Assembly (NCBI RefSeq): GCF_006538745.1
Contig: NZ_BJLR01000025.1
Coordinates: forward strand, 124,001 to 188,000
DNA: 64,000 nt
Source of the DNA: Cellulomonas cellasea
GTDB taxonomy: Bacteria; Actinomycetota; Actinomycetes; Actinomycetales; Cellulomonadaceae
Direction: 5' to 3'
The translations under genes and the position numbers were made by a program. Below are positions 38,511 through 49,125 of this stretch, piece by piece. The notes below the pieces were generated by a model. The model had not been told where the DNA came from and did not search any database. It saw only the letters and a program-made list of their open reading frames with translations. Position 1 is the first letter of the stretch, and every line of letters begins with the position of its first letter.

Positions 38511-40774
38511 ACGTCGAAGACGCCCTCGACCTTGCGGACCGCCCCGAGCACCGACGCGAGGTGCGAGGGCTCGGCCATCTCGAACACGAAGCGCGACATC
38601 GCCACGCGGTCGCGCGATGTCGACACCGAGGCGGACAGGATGTTGACGTGGTGGTCGGACAGCACGCGCGTGACGTCCGAGAGAAGCCGGCTGCGGTCGA
38701 GCGCCTCGACCTGGATCTGGACGAGGAACAGCGCGCTGCTCCCCTGGGTCCAGCTCACGTCGACGATCCGCTCGGGCTGCTGGCGCAGGCCGTCGACGTT
38801 GATGCAGTCGGTCCGGTGCACGCTCACACCGGCGCCGCGCGTGACGAACCCGATGATCTCGTCGCCGGGGACCGGGGTGCAGCACTTCGCGAGCTTGACC
38901 CAGATGTCGTCGACGCCCTTGACCACGACGCCGGGGTCGCCCGTGCGGATGCGGCGCGCGGTGTGGCCGGGCCGCGCGGTCTCGGCGAGGTCCTCCTCGG
39001 CGCCCGGCTCCCCGCCCATCGACTGCACGAGCCGCTGGACGACGTTCGCGGCGGACACCTGGCCCTCGCCGATGGCCGCGTACAGCGAGGACACGTCGGC
39101 GTAGCGCATCTCGTTCGCAAGGCCCACGAGGGACTCGTGCGACAGCAGGCGCTGGATCGGCAGGTTCTGCTTGCGCATCGCCTTCGCGATCGCGTCCTTG
39201 CCCTGCTCGATGGCCTCCTCGCGGCGCTCCTTCGAGAACCACTGCCGGATCTTGTTGCGCGCGCGGGGGCTCTTGACGAAGCCCATCCAGTCCCGGCTCG
39301 GACCCGCGGTCTCGGACTTCGACGTGAAGACGTCGACCACGTCGCCGTTCTCGAGCGCCGAGTCCAGCGGCACGAGGCGGCCGTTCACGCGCGCGCCCAT
39401 CGTGCGGTGCCCGACCTCGGTGTGCACCGCGTACGCGAAGTCGACCGGCGTCGACCCGGCGGGCAGCGAGATCACGTCGCCCTTCGGGGTGAACACGTAG
39501 ACCTCGGCGCCGGCGATCTCGAAGCGCAGCGAGTCGAGGAACTCGCTCGGGTCCGCGGTCTCCTTCTGCCAGTCGACGAGCTGGCGCAGCCAGGTCATGT
39601 CGTTGCCCGCCGCGTCCGTGGCGGCCGGCTGGTTCTTGGCGTTCTCCTTGTACTTCCAGTGCGCGGCGACGCCGTACTCCGCGCGGCGGTGCATGTCGTG
39701 CGTGCGGATCTGGATCTCGACGGGCTTGCCGCCGGGGCCGATCACGGTCGTGTGCAGCGACTGGTAGAGGTTGAACTTGGGCATCGCGATGTAGTCCTTG
39801 AACCGGCCCGGGACCGGGTTCCACCGCGCGTGCAGCGCGCCGAGCGCCGCGTAGCAGTCCCGCACCGAGTCGACCAGGACGCGCACGCCGACGAGGTCGT
39901 AGATGTCCGCGAAGTCGCGGCCGCGGACGATCATCTTCTGGTAGATCGAGTAGTAGTGCTTCGGCCGGCCCGAGACCGTCGCCTTGATCTTCGAGGTCCG
40001 CAGGTCCGCGCCGACCTGGTCGCGCACGACCGCCAGGTACTCCTCGCGTGCCGGCGCCCGCTCGGCGACGAGGTGCACGATCTCGTCGTAGACCTTCGGG
40101 TAGAGCGTCGCGAACGACAGGTCCTCGAGCTCCCACTTGATCGTGTTCATGCCGAGCCGGTGCGCGAGCGGGGCGTAGATCTCGAGCGTCTCGCGGGCCT
40201 TGCGCTCGGCGGACCCCGACGCGACGAACTTCCAGGTCCGCGCGTTGTGCAGCCGGTCGGCGAGCTTGATGACGAGCACGCGGATGTCGCGCGACATCGC
40301 CACGACCATCTTGCGGACGGTCTCGGCCTGCGCCGCGTCGCCGTACGTCACCTTGTCGAGCTTCGTGACGCCGTCGACGAGCATCGCGATCTCGGGACCG
40401 AACTCGGTGCGGAGCTGGTCGAGCGAGTACTCGGTGTCCTCGACGGTGTCGTGCAGCAGCGCAGCCGCGAGGGTCGGCGGCGTCATGCCGAGGTCGGCGA
40501 GGATCGTCGCGACGGCGACGGGGTGGGTGATGTACGGGTCGCCGCTCTTGCGCATCTGGCCGCGGTGGGCGCGCTCGGCCACGACGTACGCCTGCTCGAT
40601 GACCCCGAGGTCGGCCTTGGGGTGGTTGGTGCGGATCGCCTGCAGCAACGGCTCGAGCGCGGGTGACGTCCCCGGGCCGCGTGTGCCGAAGCGCGCGAGC
40701 CGCGAGCGGACGCGGCCGCCCGCGAAGACCTCCCCGGGCGCCGTCGGCGGCTCCTGGCGTGCTTCGTCGGTCAC
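38459..40774 (-). CDS. rel: Bifunctional (p)ppGpp synthetase/hydrolase
   Basis: Makes and destroys the stringent-response alarmone. The 771-residue protein has an intact HD hydrolase domain ([42 protein letters not shown]), a synthetase domain ([51 protein letters not shown]), TGS ([21 protein letters not shown]), a CC/zinc-finger region ([14 protein letters not shown]) and a C-terminal ACT domain. RGRD at the synthetase loop fits the bifunctional class. GTG 40774 has GGAGGGGG six bases upstream; an earlier in-frame start lacks this. Confidence 0.95.
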   Translation of the reverse strand: MTDEARQEPPTAPGEVFAGGRVRSRLARFGTRGPGTSPALEPLLQAIRTNHPKADLGVIEQAYVVAERAHRGQMRKSGDPYITHPVAVATILADLGMTPPTLAAALLHDTVEDTEYSLDQLRTEFGPEIAMLVDGVTKLDKVTYGDAAQAETVRKMVVAMSRDIRVLVIKLADRLHNARTWKFVASGSAERKARETLEIYAPLAHRLGMNTIKWELEDLSFATLYPKVYDEIVHLVAERAPAREEYLAVVRDQVGADLRTSKIKATVSGRPKHYYSIYQKMIVRGRDFADIYDLVGVRVLVDSVRDCYAALGALHARWNPVPGRFKDYIAMPKFNLYQSLHTTVIGPGGKPVEIQIRTHDMHRRAEYGVAAHWKYKENAKNQPAATDAAGNDMTWLRQLVDWQKETADPSEFLDSLRFEIAGAEVYVFTPKGDVISLPAGSTPVDFAYAVHTEVGHRTMGARVNGRLVPLDSALENGDVVDVFTSKSETAGPSRDWMGFVKSPRARNKIRQWFSKERREEAIEQGKDAIAKAMRKQNLPIQRLLSHESLVGLANEMRYADVSSLYAAIGEGQVSAANVVQRLVQSMGGEPGAEEDLAETARPGHTARRIRTGDPGVVVKGVDDIWVKLAKCCTPVPGDEIIGFVTRGAGVSVHRTDCINVDGLRQQPERIVDVSWTQGSSALFLVQIQVEALDRSRLLSDVTRVLSDHHVNILSASVSTSRDRVAMSRFVFEMAEPSHLASVLGAVRKVEGVFDVYRITGAKASEEPAIRA

Positions 40775-40872
40775 CGCACACCCCCTCCCCGCGCCCATCC
40801 GGCGGGCGCCCGTCGGGTCGGCGCCCGGTGCGAGGGCGCGGCCCGCCGGGTCCCCACCGACCCGATCCGTGA

Positions 40873-40878
40873 AGTGTA
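40873..40878 (-). promoter_or_regulatory. -10 box upstream of rel
   Basis: TACACT on the minus strand in the 117-base gap between apt and rel, about 100 bases before the rel start. Confidence 0.4.
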
Positions 40879-40891
40879 CGGCGGGACGGGC

Positions 40892-41440
40892 TCAGCTCAC
40901 GCCGAGCAGCGCCTCGACACGGCGGCCGTGCAGGCGCGCGCGCCCGCCGAGGAACTCGAGGTCGACGAGGAACGTCAGGCCGACGACCTCGGCGCCGCAG
41001 CCCTCGAGCAGCTCGACCGTCGCGGCGGCCGTCCCGCCGGTCGCCAGGACGTCGTCGACCACGAGCACCCGCGACCCGGCGGGGATGTCCGCCGGGTGGA
41101 GCTCGACCGTCGCGGTGCCGTACTCGAGGCTGTACTCGCGCGAGACCGTGGGGCCGGGCAGCTTGCCGGCCTTGCGCACCGGCACGAAGCCCGCGCCGAG
41201 CGCCACGGCGACCGGGGCCGCGAACATGAACCCGCGCGCCTCCATGCCGACGACGAGGTCCACCGGGCCGTCGACGCGCGCGGCCATCTCGGCGACGACC
41301 GCCGAGAAGGCCGCCGCGTCGGCGAGCACCGGGGTGATGTCCTTGAAGCCCACACCCGGGGTCGGGAAGTCCGGGACGTCACGGATGAGCTCCGTGATGC
41401 GTGCGAGCAGCGCGGGGCCGGTGAGGTCGACCGACGTCAT
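40892..41440 (-). CDS. apt: Adenine phosphoribosyltransferase
   Basis: Salvages adenine to AMP with PRPP. The 182-residue protein has VPDFPTPGVGFKDITPVLAD near the N-terminus, VVGMEARGFMFAAPVA, FVPVRKAGKLPG, and the PRPP-binding loop VLVVDDVLATGGTAAATVEL. It lies 8 bases after secF in the conserved yajC-secD-secF-apt-rel order, so it is probably read from the same transcript. Confidence 0.95.
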   Translation of the reverse strand: MTSVDLTGPALLARITELIRDVPDFPTPGVGFKDITPVLADAAAFSAVVAEMAARVDGPVDLVVGMEARGFMFAAPVAVALGAGFVPVRKAGKLPGPTVSREYSLEYGTATVELHPADIPAGSRVLVVDDVLATGGTAAATVELLEGCGAEVVGLTFLVDLEFLGGRARLHGRRVEALLGVS

Positions 41441-41448
41441 CCGGGCGC

Positions 41449-42540
41449 CTACCGCTTGCTCGGCTTGCGGCGCGGCTGCGCGGCCGTGCCCAGGTGCGTG
41501 CCGGGGCGGATCTGCCCCGACGCGCGTGCTGCCGCCGCCAGAGCCGGCTCGCCGCCCTCGGACGCGGCGGTGCGCGACCGCAGGACCCGGGCGGTGTGCT
41601 CCTTGATCTTCGGCTCACCCTGGCGCAGCGCGACCTCGAACGGCGTCGCGAGGAAGATCGACGAGAACGTGCCGATCGCCATGCCGACGAACAGCGCGAG
41701 CGCGATGTCGCGCAGCGTCCCGGCGCCGAGGATGAACGCACCGACGAACAGGATCGCCGAGACCGGGAGCAGCGCGACGACGGAGGTGTTGATCGAGCGC
41801 ACGAGCGTCTGGTTCACCGCGAGGTTGGCGCGCTCGGCGTAGGTCGCCTTCGACTGGTCCAGCACGCCGACCGTGTTCTCGCGCACCTTGTCGAACACCA
41901 CGACGGTGTCGTACAGCGAGTACCCGAGGATCGTCAGGAAGCCGATGACCGTCGCGGGCGTGACCTCCCAGCCGACGGCCGCGTAGACGCCGACCGTGAC
42001 GACGAGGTCGTGGAACAGCGCGATGAGCGCCGCCGCCGCCATCCGCCAGTTGCGGAAGTACAGCGTCATCACGACCGTGACGAGGCCGAGGAAGACGAGC
42101 AGGCCGCGGATCGCCTTGTCGGAGACGTCGGCGCCCCACGTCGGGCCGATGAACGAGCTCGTGACCTGGTCGGTCGACACGTCGTAGGCCTCGGCGAGGG
42201 CCGTGCGGACCTCCTCGACCTCCTCGGACGTCAGCGTCGCCGTCTGGACGCGCAGCGCGTTGGAGCCGATGCGGCTGACGCGCGCCTCCTCCTCCTCCGA
42301 CACCGCGGTCACGGCGTCGATGGCGGGCTGCTCCGCGGGGTCGACGATCTCGTTGATCCGGAACTCCGAGCCGCCCCGGAACTCGATGCCGGGGTTCAGG
42401 CCCGGGCGCACGAGCAGGACGGCGGAGATCAGGACGAGCACCGCGCCGATCAGGAACCACAGGCGCCGCTTGCCGACGATGTCGTACGAGCGTCGTCCCG
42501 TGTACAGGTCGTTGCCCCACTGGGCGAATCCGGAGGCCAT
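41449..42540 (-). CDS. secF: Protein translocase subunit SecF
   Basis: Proton-driven partner of SecD that helps release translocated proteins on the outer face. The 363-residue protein shows the first helix (LWFLIGAVLVLISAVLLVRPGL), the outer P1-like loop with GIEFRGGSEF, and the RND helices with TPATVIGFLTILGYSLYDTVVVFDK and RSINTSVVALLPVSAI. The ATG shares one base with the secD stop. The C-terminal tail is basic and Ala-rich. Confidence 0.95.
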   Translation of the reverse strand: MASGFAQWGNDLYTGRRSYDIVGKRRLWFLIGAVLVLISAVLLVRPGLNPGIEFRGGSEFRINEIVDPAEQPAIDAVTAVSEEEEARVSRIGSNALRVQTATLTSEEVEEVRTALAEAYDVSTDQVTSSFIGPTWGADVSDKAIRGLLVFLGLVTVVMTLYFRNWRMAAAALIALFHDLVVTVGVYAAVGWEVTPATVIGFLTILGYSLYDTVVVFDKVRENTVGVLDQSKATYAERANLAVNQTLVRSINTSVVALLPVSAILFVGAFILGAGTLRDIALALFVGMAIGTFSSIFLATPFEVALRQGEPKIKEHTARVLRSRTAASEGGEPALAAAARASGQIRPGTHLGTAAQPRRKPSKR

Positions 42541-44495
42541 CAGTGCTCGTTCCCCTCGGTGCGTCCGGACGTCGGCTCGGCGGCGCCGTCCCCTGGGGAC
42601 GGGTCCGGTGCGGCCGCATCAGGTCCCGGCTCGGTGGTCCGTGCCGCGGCCGCTGCTGCGGCGCGGCGCTGCGCGATCGTCTGGCCGGAGCCCCCGACGC
42701 CCGCGGTGACCGGCACCTTGGGCTCGGACGTGCTCTCGAGCGACGCCGTGCCCGCGTTGCCGGCGCTGACGACGCGCCCGCGGCCGGCGTACCGCGGTGC
42801 GGTCCCGCCGAGCCGGCGACGGTCCAGGCCCGAGAGCGGGTGACCCTCGCCGAAGAACTTCGTGCGGGCGAGCAGCAGCATGAGCGGGTGGGTGAAGAGG
42901 AACACCACGACGAGGTCGATGATCGTCGTCAGGCCCAGCGTGAACGCGAAGCCCCGGACCCCGCCGACCGCGAGCAGGTACAGCACGATCGCGGCGAGGA
43001 AGTTGACGGCGTCGGACGCGAGGATCGTCTGCCGCGCGCGCTCCCAGCCCTTGTCGACCGCCGCCTGGAGCGTGCGCCCGTCGCGGAGCTCGTCGCGGAT
43101 GCGCTCGAAGTAGACGATGAAGGAGTCGGCGGTGATGCCGATGGCGACGATGAGGCCGGCGACGCCGGGCAGCGACAGCCGGTAGCCCTGCGTCCACGAC
43201 AGCACCGAGATGACGCCGAACGTGAGGACGCCGGCGGCGATGAGCGAGGCCACCGTCACCAGACCGAGCGCGCGGTACTGGAACAGCGAGTACACGACGA
43301 CGAGGCCGAGCCCGATGAGGCCCGCGATGAGGCCCTTCTCGAGCTGCTCGGCGCCGAGCGTCGCAGAGATCTGCTCCTCGCTCTGCACCTCGAAGGTCAG
43401 CGGGAGCGCACCGAAGTTGAGCTGGCTCGCGAGCGTCGCGGCCGTCTCGCGCGTGAAGTCGCCGGAGATCTGCGCCTTGCCGTCGGAGATGATGACGCCC
43501 GTGGCGAGGCTCGGCGCCGAGATGACAAGCCCGTCGAGGACCATGGCGAACTGGTTCTGCGGCTGCGTGAGCGCCTGCAGACGGGTCGTGGTGTCGCGGA
43601 AGATCCGCGTGCCCTCGCCGTCGAGCTCCATGTTGACGACCCAGTTGTTGGTCGTCGCACCGGTCTGCGTGACCTCGAGGCCGGACGTCGCGTTCGCGAT
43701 GTTCGTGCCCTGGATCTCGACCGGGCCGAGCAGGTACTTGGCGGTGCCGTCGGGGTCGCACGTCACGAGCGCGCGGTCCGCGGGGCCCTGAACGCCGCCG
43801 GTGAGGTTCGCGGGGTCCGTGCAGTCGAGCGCCGCGAAGTCCGCCTGCACCTTGGGCGTCGCGTAGTACGTGAGGTCGCTCGCGTTGTCCGGCGCCTCCT
43901 TGCCCGGCTCGTCCGAGGGCGCGGCCGTCTCCGTCGGCGCGGGCGTGGCCGCTGCCTCGGGCGCGGGCGCGGGCGTCGCCGCAGCGTCGGCGGCCGGCGT
44001 CGCGGCGGCGTCCGCGGCTGCCGGCTCGCCGTCGGTGGGCGCGGCGGTCGCCGCGGGGTCGGCGGCCGGGTCGGCCTCCGCCGGGTCCTCGACCGGTGCC
44101 GGGCCCGAGACCGTCAGCACCGGTCGCAGCTCCATCTGGGCCGACGTGCGCACGAGCGCGAGCGTCTCGGCGTCGGGGCGGCCCGGGAGCGCGACCACGA
44201 TGTTCCGGCCGCCCTGGCTCGTGATCTCGGCCTCCGCGACGCCCGAGGAGTCGACGCGCTGGCGGATGACTGCGATCGCCTCCGAGATCGTCTCGGGCGT
44301 GACCTCCTCGTCGTTCTCGGTGACGGGCTGCAGGATGATCTGCGTGCCGCCCTCGAGGTCGAGCGCGAGCTTCGGGGTGAGCGACGCGTCGGACCACCGC
44401 GAGCCGGCGAGCAGGGACCCGAAGAGCGCGAGCACGAGCCCGCCGAGGATGATCAGCGAGCGCAGCGGCCGGTGACGGCGTGTGGGTTGAGCCAA
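42540..44495 (-). CDS. secD: Protein translocase subunit SecD with a low-complexity outer insert
   Basis: Works with SecF and YajC in protein export. The 651-residue protein has the first helix (SLIILGGLVLALFGSLLAGS), LDLEGGTQIILQPV, the DGLVISAPSL...ISGDFTRETAATLASQLNFGALPL segment, and RND helices with GVAGLIVAIGITADSFIVYFERIRDELRDG. Residues ~133-205 form an extended Ala/Pro/Glu/Thr-rich insert (for example DAAATPAADAAATPAPAP) placed in the outer domain. The start codon appears to be TTG (44495), unusual among its neighbours; no better one precedes the helix. Confidence 0.94.
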   Translation of the reverse strand: MAQPTRRHRPLRSLIILGGLVLALFGSLLAGSRWSDASLTPKLALDLEGGTQIILQPVTENDEEVTPETISEAIAVIRQRVDSSGVAEAEITSQGGRNIVVALPGRPDAETLALVRTSAQMELRPVLTVSGPAPVEDPAEADPAADPAATAAPTDGEPAAADAAATPAADAAATPAPAPEAAATPAPTETAAPSDEPGKEAPDNASDLTYYATPKVQADFAALDCTDPANLTGGVQGPADRALVTCDPDGTAKYLLGPVEIQGTNIANATSGLEVTQTGATTNNWVVNMELDGEGTRIFRDTTTRLQALTQPQNQFAMVLDGLVISAPSLATGVIISDGKAQISGDFTRETAATLASQLNFGALPLTFEVQSEEQISATLGAEQLEKGLIAGLIGLGLVVVYSLFQYRALGLVTVASLIAAGVLTFGVISVLSWTQGYRLSLPGVAGLIVAIGITADSFIVYFERIRDELRDGRTLQAAVDKGWERARQTILASDAVNFLAAIVLYLLAVGGVRGFAFTLGLTTIIDLVVVFLFTHPLMLLLARTKFFGEGHPLSGLDRRRLGGTAPRYAGRGRVVSAGNAGTASLESTSEPKVPVTAGVGGSGQTIAQRRAAAAAAARTTEPGPDAAAPDPSPGDGAAEPTSGRTEGNEH

Positions 44496-44585
44496 CGGAG
44501 TGTCTTCTCTCGTGCGCGCACCGCCACGAGCGCGGCGGTGGGATCGTGGTCCGTCCCGGCGTCGGTGCCGGGGCGGGCCTGCGGG

Positions 44586-45008
44586 CTACTTCTTCTCGGG
44601 CGTGTCGTCCCCCCGCGCGGGCGGGAGCGTCGACAGGTCGTCGGGCACGTCGTACGACGCGGCCGGGGTCCCCTTCACGAGCGAGGGGCCGGCGGTCGTG
44701 GGCTCGGGGTCCTCGTCGACCACCGTCACGTCCTCCTCCGCCGACGCCGCGACCGGGGCCTCGACGAGCTTCGCGATCGCCGCGCGCAACCACCGGGACC
44801 GGTTGCCGGGCGTCGACTCGAGCGTGATCTCGTCCCCGTCGATCGCGACGACCGTCCCGAGCATCCCGGAGCCGGTCATCACGTCCTGGCCGACCGCGAG
44901 GTTCGCCCGGAAGTCGACCGCCTGCTTCTGCTGCTTGCGCGTGCGGCTGGTCATGAGCCACATGGCGCCGAAGGCGATGGCGATGAAGAGCAGGAACGTG
45001 GGGTCCAC
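44586..45008 (-). CDS. yajC: Preprotein translocase subunit YajC
   Basis: Small accessory subunit of SecDF. The 140-residue protein starts MDPTFLLFIAIAFGAMWLMTSRTRKQQKQA, the normal single helix plus basic stretch, followed by VGQDVMTGSGMLGTVVAIDGDEITLES (YajC fold) and a longer acidic C-terminal tail. GTG start at 45008 with GGAG upstream; TAGACT box 38 bases upstream. Heads yajC-secD-secF-apt. Confidence 0.93.
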   Translation of the reverse strand: MDPTFLLFIAIAFGAMWLMTSRTRKQQKQAVDFRANLAVGQDVMTGSGMLGTVVAIDGDEITLESTPGNRSRWLRAAIAKLVEAPVAASAEEDVTVVDEDPEPTTAGPSLVKGTPAASYDVPDDLSTLPPARGDDTPEKK

Positions 45009-45045
45009 GGGGTGGGTCTCCGGATCTGGTCGAGATGTCCGCCGC

Positions 45046-45051
45046 AGTCTA
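45046..45051 (-). promoter_or_regulatory. -10 box of the yajC-secDF operon
   Basis: TAGACT on the minus strand, about 38 bases before the yajC start. Confidence 0.45.
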
Positions 45052-45076
45052 GGCGCAGCGGCTCCTCGGACCTAAC

Positions 45077-45108
45077 GTCCGCCGGCGGTGCGCGGTTCCC
45101 CGGCGGAC
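45077..45108 (-). terminator. ruvCAB terminator
   Basis: GTCCGCCGG and CCGGCGGAC arms (9 bp) around a 14-base loop, 11 bases past the ruvB stop. Confidence 0.6.
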
Positions 45109-45119
45109 GCCCGGAGCGG

Positions 45120-46208
45120 TCAGCCGAAGAGCGTGTTCCCCGCCGCCGGCGGGGTGAGGCCCAGGTGCGCCCAGGCGCCCGGCATCGCGACGCGTCCGCG
45201 CGGCGTGCGTCCGACGAGCCCCTCGCGGACGAGGAACGGCTCGGCGACCGTCTCGACCGTCTCGGGCTCCTCGCCGACCGCGACGGCGAGAGTCGTGAGC
45301 CCCACCGGACCGCCCCCGAAGCGCGTGCACAGCGCGGTGAGCACCGCGCGGTCGAGCCGGTCGAGGCCCAGCGCGTCGACCTCGTACACCTCGAGCGCGG
45401 CGCGGGCCGCGGCGAGCGAGAGGGTGCCGTCGCCGCGGACCTGCGCCCAGTCGCGCACGCGGCGCAGCAGCCGGTTCGCGATGCGGGGGGTCCCCCGCGA
45501 GCGGCCCGCGATCTCGGCGGCGGCGTCGGCCGCGAGCGGCACGCCCAGCAGCCCGGCGGACCGCACGAGCACGCGCTCGAGCTCCTCGGACGAGTAGAAG
45601 TCGAGGTGCCCGGTGAAGCCGAACCGGTCGCGCAGCGGCGCGGGGAGCAGCCCCGCCCGGGTCGTGGCGCCGACGACCGTGAACGGCGGCAGGCTCAGCG
45701 GGATCGCGCTCGCGCCGGCGCCCTTGCCGACGACGACGTCGACCCGGAAGTCCTCCATCGCGACGTAGAGCAGCTCCTCGGCGGGCCGGGCGAGGCGGTG
45801 GATCTCGTCGAGGAAGAGCACCTCGCCCTCGTCGAGCGAGGACAGCACGGCGGCGAGGTCGCCGGCGTGCTGGATCGCGGGCCCGCTCGTGACGCGCAGC
45901 GGCGCGCCGAGCTCGGCGGCGATGATCATCGCGAGCGTCGTCTTGCCGAGCCCCGGCGGGCCGGAGAGGAGCACGTGGTCGGGGGCCCGGCCGCGGCCGA
46001 GCGCCGCCTGGAGCACGAGCGAGAGCTGCTCGCGCACGACGCGCTGCCCGACGAACTCCTCGAGCCGGCGCGGGCGCAGGGCGGCCTCGGCGGCGCGCTC
46101 GAGGTCGTCGGCGGCCGAGCGGACGAGCGACGGGTCGTCCCCGCCGGGAGCGGGGATGCGCTCCGTCGTGAGCTCCTCGTGGTCGTCGGCGCCGTACGCG
46201 TCAGCCAC
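45120..46208 (-). CDS. ruvB: Holliday junction branch migration ATPase RuvB
   Basis: Hexameric AAA+ motor that drives branch migration on RuvA-bound junctions. The 362-residue protein has [19 protein letters not shown], Walker [14 protein letters not shown], Walker [17 protein letters not shown], sensor-1 [19 protein letters not shown], and the winged-helix C-terminus [20 protein letters not shown] with [15 protein letters not shown] 46208 overlaps the ruvA stop by 8 bases. Confidence 0.96.
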   Translation of the reverse strand: MADAYGADDHEELTTERIPAPGGDDPSLVRSAADDLERAAEAALRPRRLEEFVGQRVVREQLSLVLQAALGRGRAPDHVLLSGPPGLGKTTLAMIIAAELGAPLRVTSGPAIQHAGDLAAVLSSLDEGEVLFLDEIHRLARPAEELLYVAMEDFRVDVVVGKGAGASAIPLSLPPFTVVGATTRAGLLPAPLRDRFGFTGHLDFYSSEELERVLVRSAGLLGVPLAADAAAEIAGRSRGTPRIANRLLRRVRDWAQVRGDGTLSLAAARAALEVYEVDALGLDRLDRAVLTALCTRFGGGPVGLTTLAVAVGEEPETVETVAEPFLVREGLVGRTPRGRVAMPGAWAHLGLTPPAAGNTLFG

Positions 46209-46815
46209 GGCCGCCGCCGAGCGCCCGGAGCGCCGCGCGCAGCACGCCCGCGACGTCGTCCGGGCCGATCGTCACTGCCGGGTCGGGCAGCACCCCGGCG
46301 ACCGCGTCCTCGGCCGCGCGCACGTTCCAGCCCAGACCCACGAGCGCGTCGACGACCTGACCGCGCTGGTCGCCCGCCGGCGCGGGCGGCCCGTCCGGCA
46401 CGCCCGCGGGCGTCGGGGCACCGAGCCGGTCGGCGAGCTCGAGCACGATGCGCTGGGCGCCCTTGTGACCGATGCCCGGCACGCGCTTGAGCGCGGCGAG
46501 GTCCTCCGCGGCGACGGCCCGGCGCAGCCCGTCCGGGGTGTGCACCGCAAGCATCGCGAGCGCGAGACGCGGGCCCACGCCGCTGACCGTCTGCACGACC
46601 TCGAAGACCTCGCGCTCGTCGGCGTCGGCGAAGCCGTAGAGCGTCAGGGAGTCCTCCCGCACGACCATCGACGTCGCGAGCACGGCCTCGGCCCCGACGC
46701 GCAGGGAGGCGAGCGTCGCGGGCGTCGCCTGCACGAGCAGGCCCACTCCCCCGACCTCGAGGATCGCCGCGTCCAGCCGGACCGTCTGCACGGTCCCTCG
46801 TACCGACGCGATCAC
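46201..46815 (-). CDS. ruvA: Holliday junction DNA helicase subunit RuvA
   Basis: Tetrameric junction-binding protein that loads RuvB. The 204-residue protein has the OB-fold start [40 protein letters not shown] with the helix-hairpin-helix pairs [14 protein letters not shown] and [19 protein letters not shown], and the RuvB-binding C-terminal domain [23 protein letters not shown] 46815 has GGAGGAGGAG upstream and is preferred over an earlier in-frame start. Confidence 0.95.
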   Translation of the reverse strand: MIASVRGTVQTVRLDAAILEVGGVGLLVQATPATLASLRVGAEAVLATSMVVREDSLTLYGFADADEREVFEVVQTVSGVGPRLALAMLAVHTPDGLRRAVAAEDLAALKRVPGIGHKGAQRIVLELADRLGAPTPAGVPDGPPAPAGDQRGQVVDALVGLGWNVRAAEDAVAGVLPDPAVTIGPDDVAGVLRAALRALGGGRG

Positions 46816-46933
46816 GCGCTCCTCCTCCTGCTGGTCCTGGCCGCCCGGGCGGCGCACCGCACAGCGGCGGGCCCCCGCCCGGGGTCGGCACGCACTATGC
46901 CACGCGGACGAACACGTGTACGAACGGACACGC

Positions 46934-47503
46934 TCAGCGCGCGCCGCGCCGCGCCGACTGCTCGGCCTGCGCCCAGGCGAGCTGCGCGGGCGTGAGCGAA
47001 CCGGGGGCGCGCTGCGGCGTGCCGAGCGCCCCGGCCGGACGCCACAAGTGGCAGATCGCGATCGCGAGCGCGTCGGCCGCGTCGGCGGGCTTCGGGACCT
47101 CGGTCAGCGCGAGCAGGCGGGTGACCATCGCCTGGACCTGCGGCTTGTCGGCGCGGCCGCTGCCGGTGACCGCGGCCTTGACCTCGCTCGGCGTGTGCAG
47201 CGCGACGGGGATGCGCCGCCGGGCGGCCGCGAGCATCGCGATGCCGGCGACCTGCGCGGTCCCCATGACGGTGCTCACGTTGTGCTGCGCGAACACGCGC
47301 TCCACAGCGACCGCGTCGGGGGCGTGCTCCTCGAGCCACGCGTCGATGCTCGTCGCGATCGCGAGGAGACGCTGGTCCACGTCGAGGCCCGGGTCGGAGC
47401 GCGCCACCCCGACGGCCACGAGCCGGGCCCGCCGGCCGGACAGCCCGTCGACGACGCCGAGGCCGCAACGGGTCAGGCCTGGGTCGACTCCGAGCACGCG
47501 CAC
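46934..47503 (-). CDS. ruvC: Crossover junction endodeoxyribonuclease RuvC
   Basis: Cuts Holliday junctions. The 189 residues start [20 protein letters not shown] with the first catalytic Asp; [20 protein letters not shown] carries the Glu, and [15 protein letters not shown] the Asp pair. The frame is open upstream, but GTG 47503 gives the exact family N-terminus. First gene of ruvC-ruvA-ruvB, with a 118-base gap to ruvA. Confidence 0.95.
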   Translation of the reverse strand: MRVLGVDPGLTRCGLGVVDGLSGRRARLVAVGVARSDPGLDVDQRLLAIATSIDAWLEEHAPDAVAVERVFAQHNVSTVMGTAQVAGIAMLAAARRRIPVALHTPSEVKAAVTGSGRADKPQVQAMVTRLLALTEVPKPADAADALAIAICHLWRPAGALGTPQRAPGSLTPAQLAWAQAEQSARRGAR

Positions 47504-47609
47504 GCCCGCAGTCTCCCAGCCCCGCCGCCCGCCGCGGCGCACCTCGCGCGGCGCGCCGCAGCCGGCCGTCCGCACCCGGCGCCGCGGGGCGCCCGGCGCA
47601 GGGCTCGGG

Positions 47610-48371
47610 TCAGTCGTCCGCGTCGAGCTCGGCCATGACCTCGTCGGACGCGTCGAAGTTGGCGTAGACGTTCTGCACGTCGTCGCTGTCCTCGAGCGCG
47701 TCGATGAGGCGCAGGATCTTGCGCGCACCCTCGGCGTCGACCTCGACCTGCGTCGCCGGGTAGAACACGACGTCCGCGGAGTCGTACTCGAGGCCGGCCT
47801 CCTGGAGCGCGGTGCGCACCGGGACCAGGTCCGTCGCCTCGGAGAGCACCTCGAACGCGTCGCCGAAGTCGTTGACCTCGAGCGCGCCCGCGTCGAGCAC
47901 GGCCTCCATGACGCCGTCCTCGTCGACCCCGTCGTTCTTGGGGACCATGACGACGCCCTTGCGGGAGAACAGATAGGAGACCGAGCCGGGGTCGGCCATC
48001 TGGCCGCCGTTGCGCGTGAAGGCGACCCGCACGTCGGACGCGGCACGGTTGCGGTTGTCCGTGAGGCACTCGACGAGCACCGCGATGCCGCCCGGGCCGT
48101 AACCCTCGTACATGATGCCCTGGTAGTCGGCGCCGCCGGCTTCCTGGCCCGACCCGCGCTTGACCGCGCGGTTGATGTTGTCGATCGGGACCGAGTTCTT
48201 CTTGGCCTTCTGGACCGCGTCGAAGAGCGTCGGGTTGCCCGCGAGGTCACCGCCGCCCGTGCGGGCCGCGACCTCGATGTTCTTGATGAGCTTCGCGAAG
48301 AGCTTGCTCCGCTTGGCGTCGACGACGGCCTTCTTGTGCTTCGTGGTGGCCCACTTGGAGTGACCCGACAT
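47610..48371 (-). CDS. YebC/PmpR family translation/regulatory protein
   Basis: A 253-residue YebC-family protein, recently linked to ribosome stalling relief and also described as transcription regulators. The N-terminus [20 protein letters not shown] is the family hallmark, followed by [43 protein letters not shown] and the acidic C-terminal half with [19 protein letters not shown]. It lies between pdxT and ruvC, the usual actinobacterial arrangement. Confidence 0.94.
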   Translation of the reverse strand: MSGHSKWATTKHKKAVVDAKRSKLFAKLIKNIEVAARTGGGDLAGNPTLFDAVQKAKKNSVPIDNINRAVKRGSGQEAGGADYQGIMYEGYGPGGIAVLVECLTDNRNRAASDVRVAFTRNGGQMADPGSVSYLFSRKGVVMVPKNDGVDEDGVMEAVLDAGALEVNDFGDAFEVLSEATDLVPVRTALQEAGLEYDSADVVFYPATQVEVDAEGARKILRLIDALEDSDDVQNVYANFDASDEVMAELDADD

Positions 48372-48446
48372 GGTCTCGCTACCCCTTCGTCTCCGCCCGC
48401 GGCGCGGACCCCGGACGTGCCGCGCCGTCGAGGGCGCCGTACGGGG

Positions 48447-49058
48447 TCAGAGGCTGTCGCGGACGATCTGCACGAACAGACGGTGCACCCGCGTGTCGCC
48501 GGTGACCTCCGGATGGAAGGAGGTCGCCAGGAGCGGGCCCTGACGCACCGCGACGATCCTACCGGCGGCGGGACCCGACTCGACGCGCCCCACGACGGTC
48601 GCCTGCTCGCCGACCTCCTCGACCCACGGCGCCCGGATGAACACCGCGTGCAGCGGGTCCGCGGCGCTGTCCTCGACGCCGTCGATCACGAGGTCGGTCT
48701 CGAACGAGTCGACCTGCCGCCCGAACGCGTTGCGGCGCACCGTGATGTCGAGGCCGCCGAGCGTCCGCTGGCCCTCGATGCCGCCGAGCACGCGGTCCGC
48801 CAGCAGGATCATCCCGGCGCACGACCCGTACGCGGGCAGGCCGTCGCGCAGGCGCTGCTGGACCGGCTCGAAGAGGTCGAACGCGCGCAGCAGCTTGTCG
48901 ATCGTCGTGGACTCCCCGCCGGGGATCACGAGCCCGTCGACCGCGGCCAGCTCGCTCGCACGACGCACGGGGACCGCGTCCGCGCCGCACTCCTCGAGCG
49001 CGCGCGCGTGCTCGCGCACGTCACCCTGCAGGGCCAGGACACCGATGGTGGGGCTCAC
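48447..49058 (-). CDS. pdxT: Pyridoxal 5'-phosphate synthase glutaminase subunit
   Basis: Class I glutamine amidotransferase that feeds ammonia to PdxS. The 203-residue protein has [28 protein letters not shown], the nucleophile Cys in [13 protein letters not shown], and the His/Glu pair in [19 protein letters not shown] 49058 is eight bases after TAGGAT, suggesting its own near-leaderless start despite following the NUDIX gene by 67 bases. Confidence 0.95.
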   Translation of the reverse strand: MSPTIGVLALQGDVREHARALEECGADAVPVRRASELAAVDGLVIPGGESTTIDKLLRAFDLFEPVQQRLRDGLPAYGSCAGMILLADRVLGGIEGQRTLGGLDITVRRNAFGRQVDSFETDLVIDGVEDSAADPLHAVFIRAPWVEEVGEQATVVGRVESGPAAGRIVAVRQGPLLATSFHPEVTGDTRVHRLFVQIVRDSL

Positions 49059-49125
49059 GTGGGCCGATCCTACGGAACGTCGGCACCGTCCAGCGCCCGC
49101 GACCGCGGCGTGGGCCGGGCGGGGG

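Noticed and set aside
42543-46490. 1315-codon open frame on the plus strand opposite secD, yajC and ruvB
   Set aside because: Antisense shadow of conserved genes; composition is Arg/Gly/Asp-rich and has no recognisable domain.
47520-47609. Possible terminator between yebC and ruvC
   Set aside because: GC-rich GGCGCC-type pairings exist but arms are ambiguous and short, so no hairpin could be defined with confidence.
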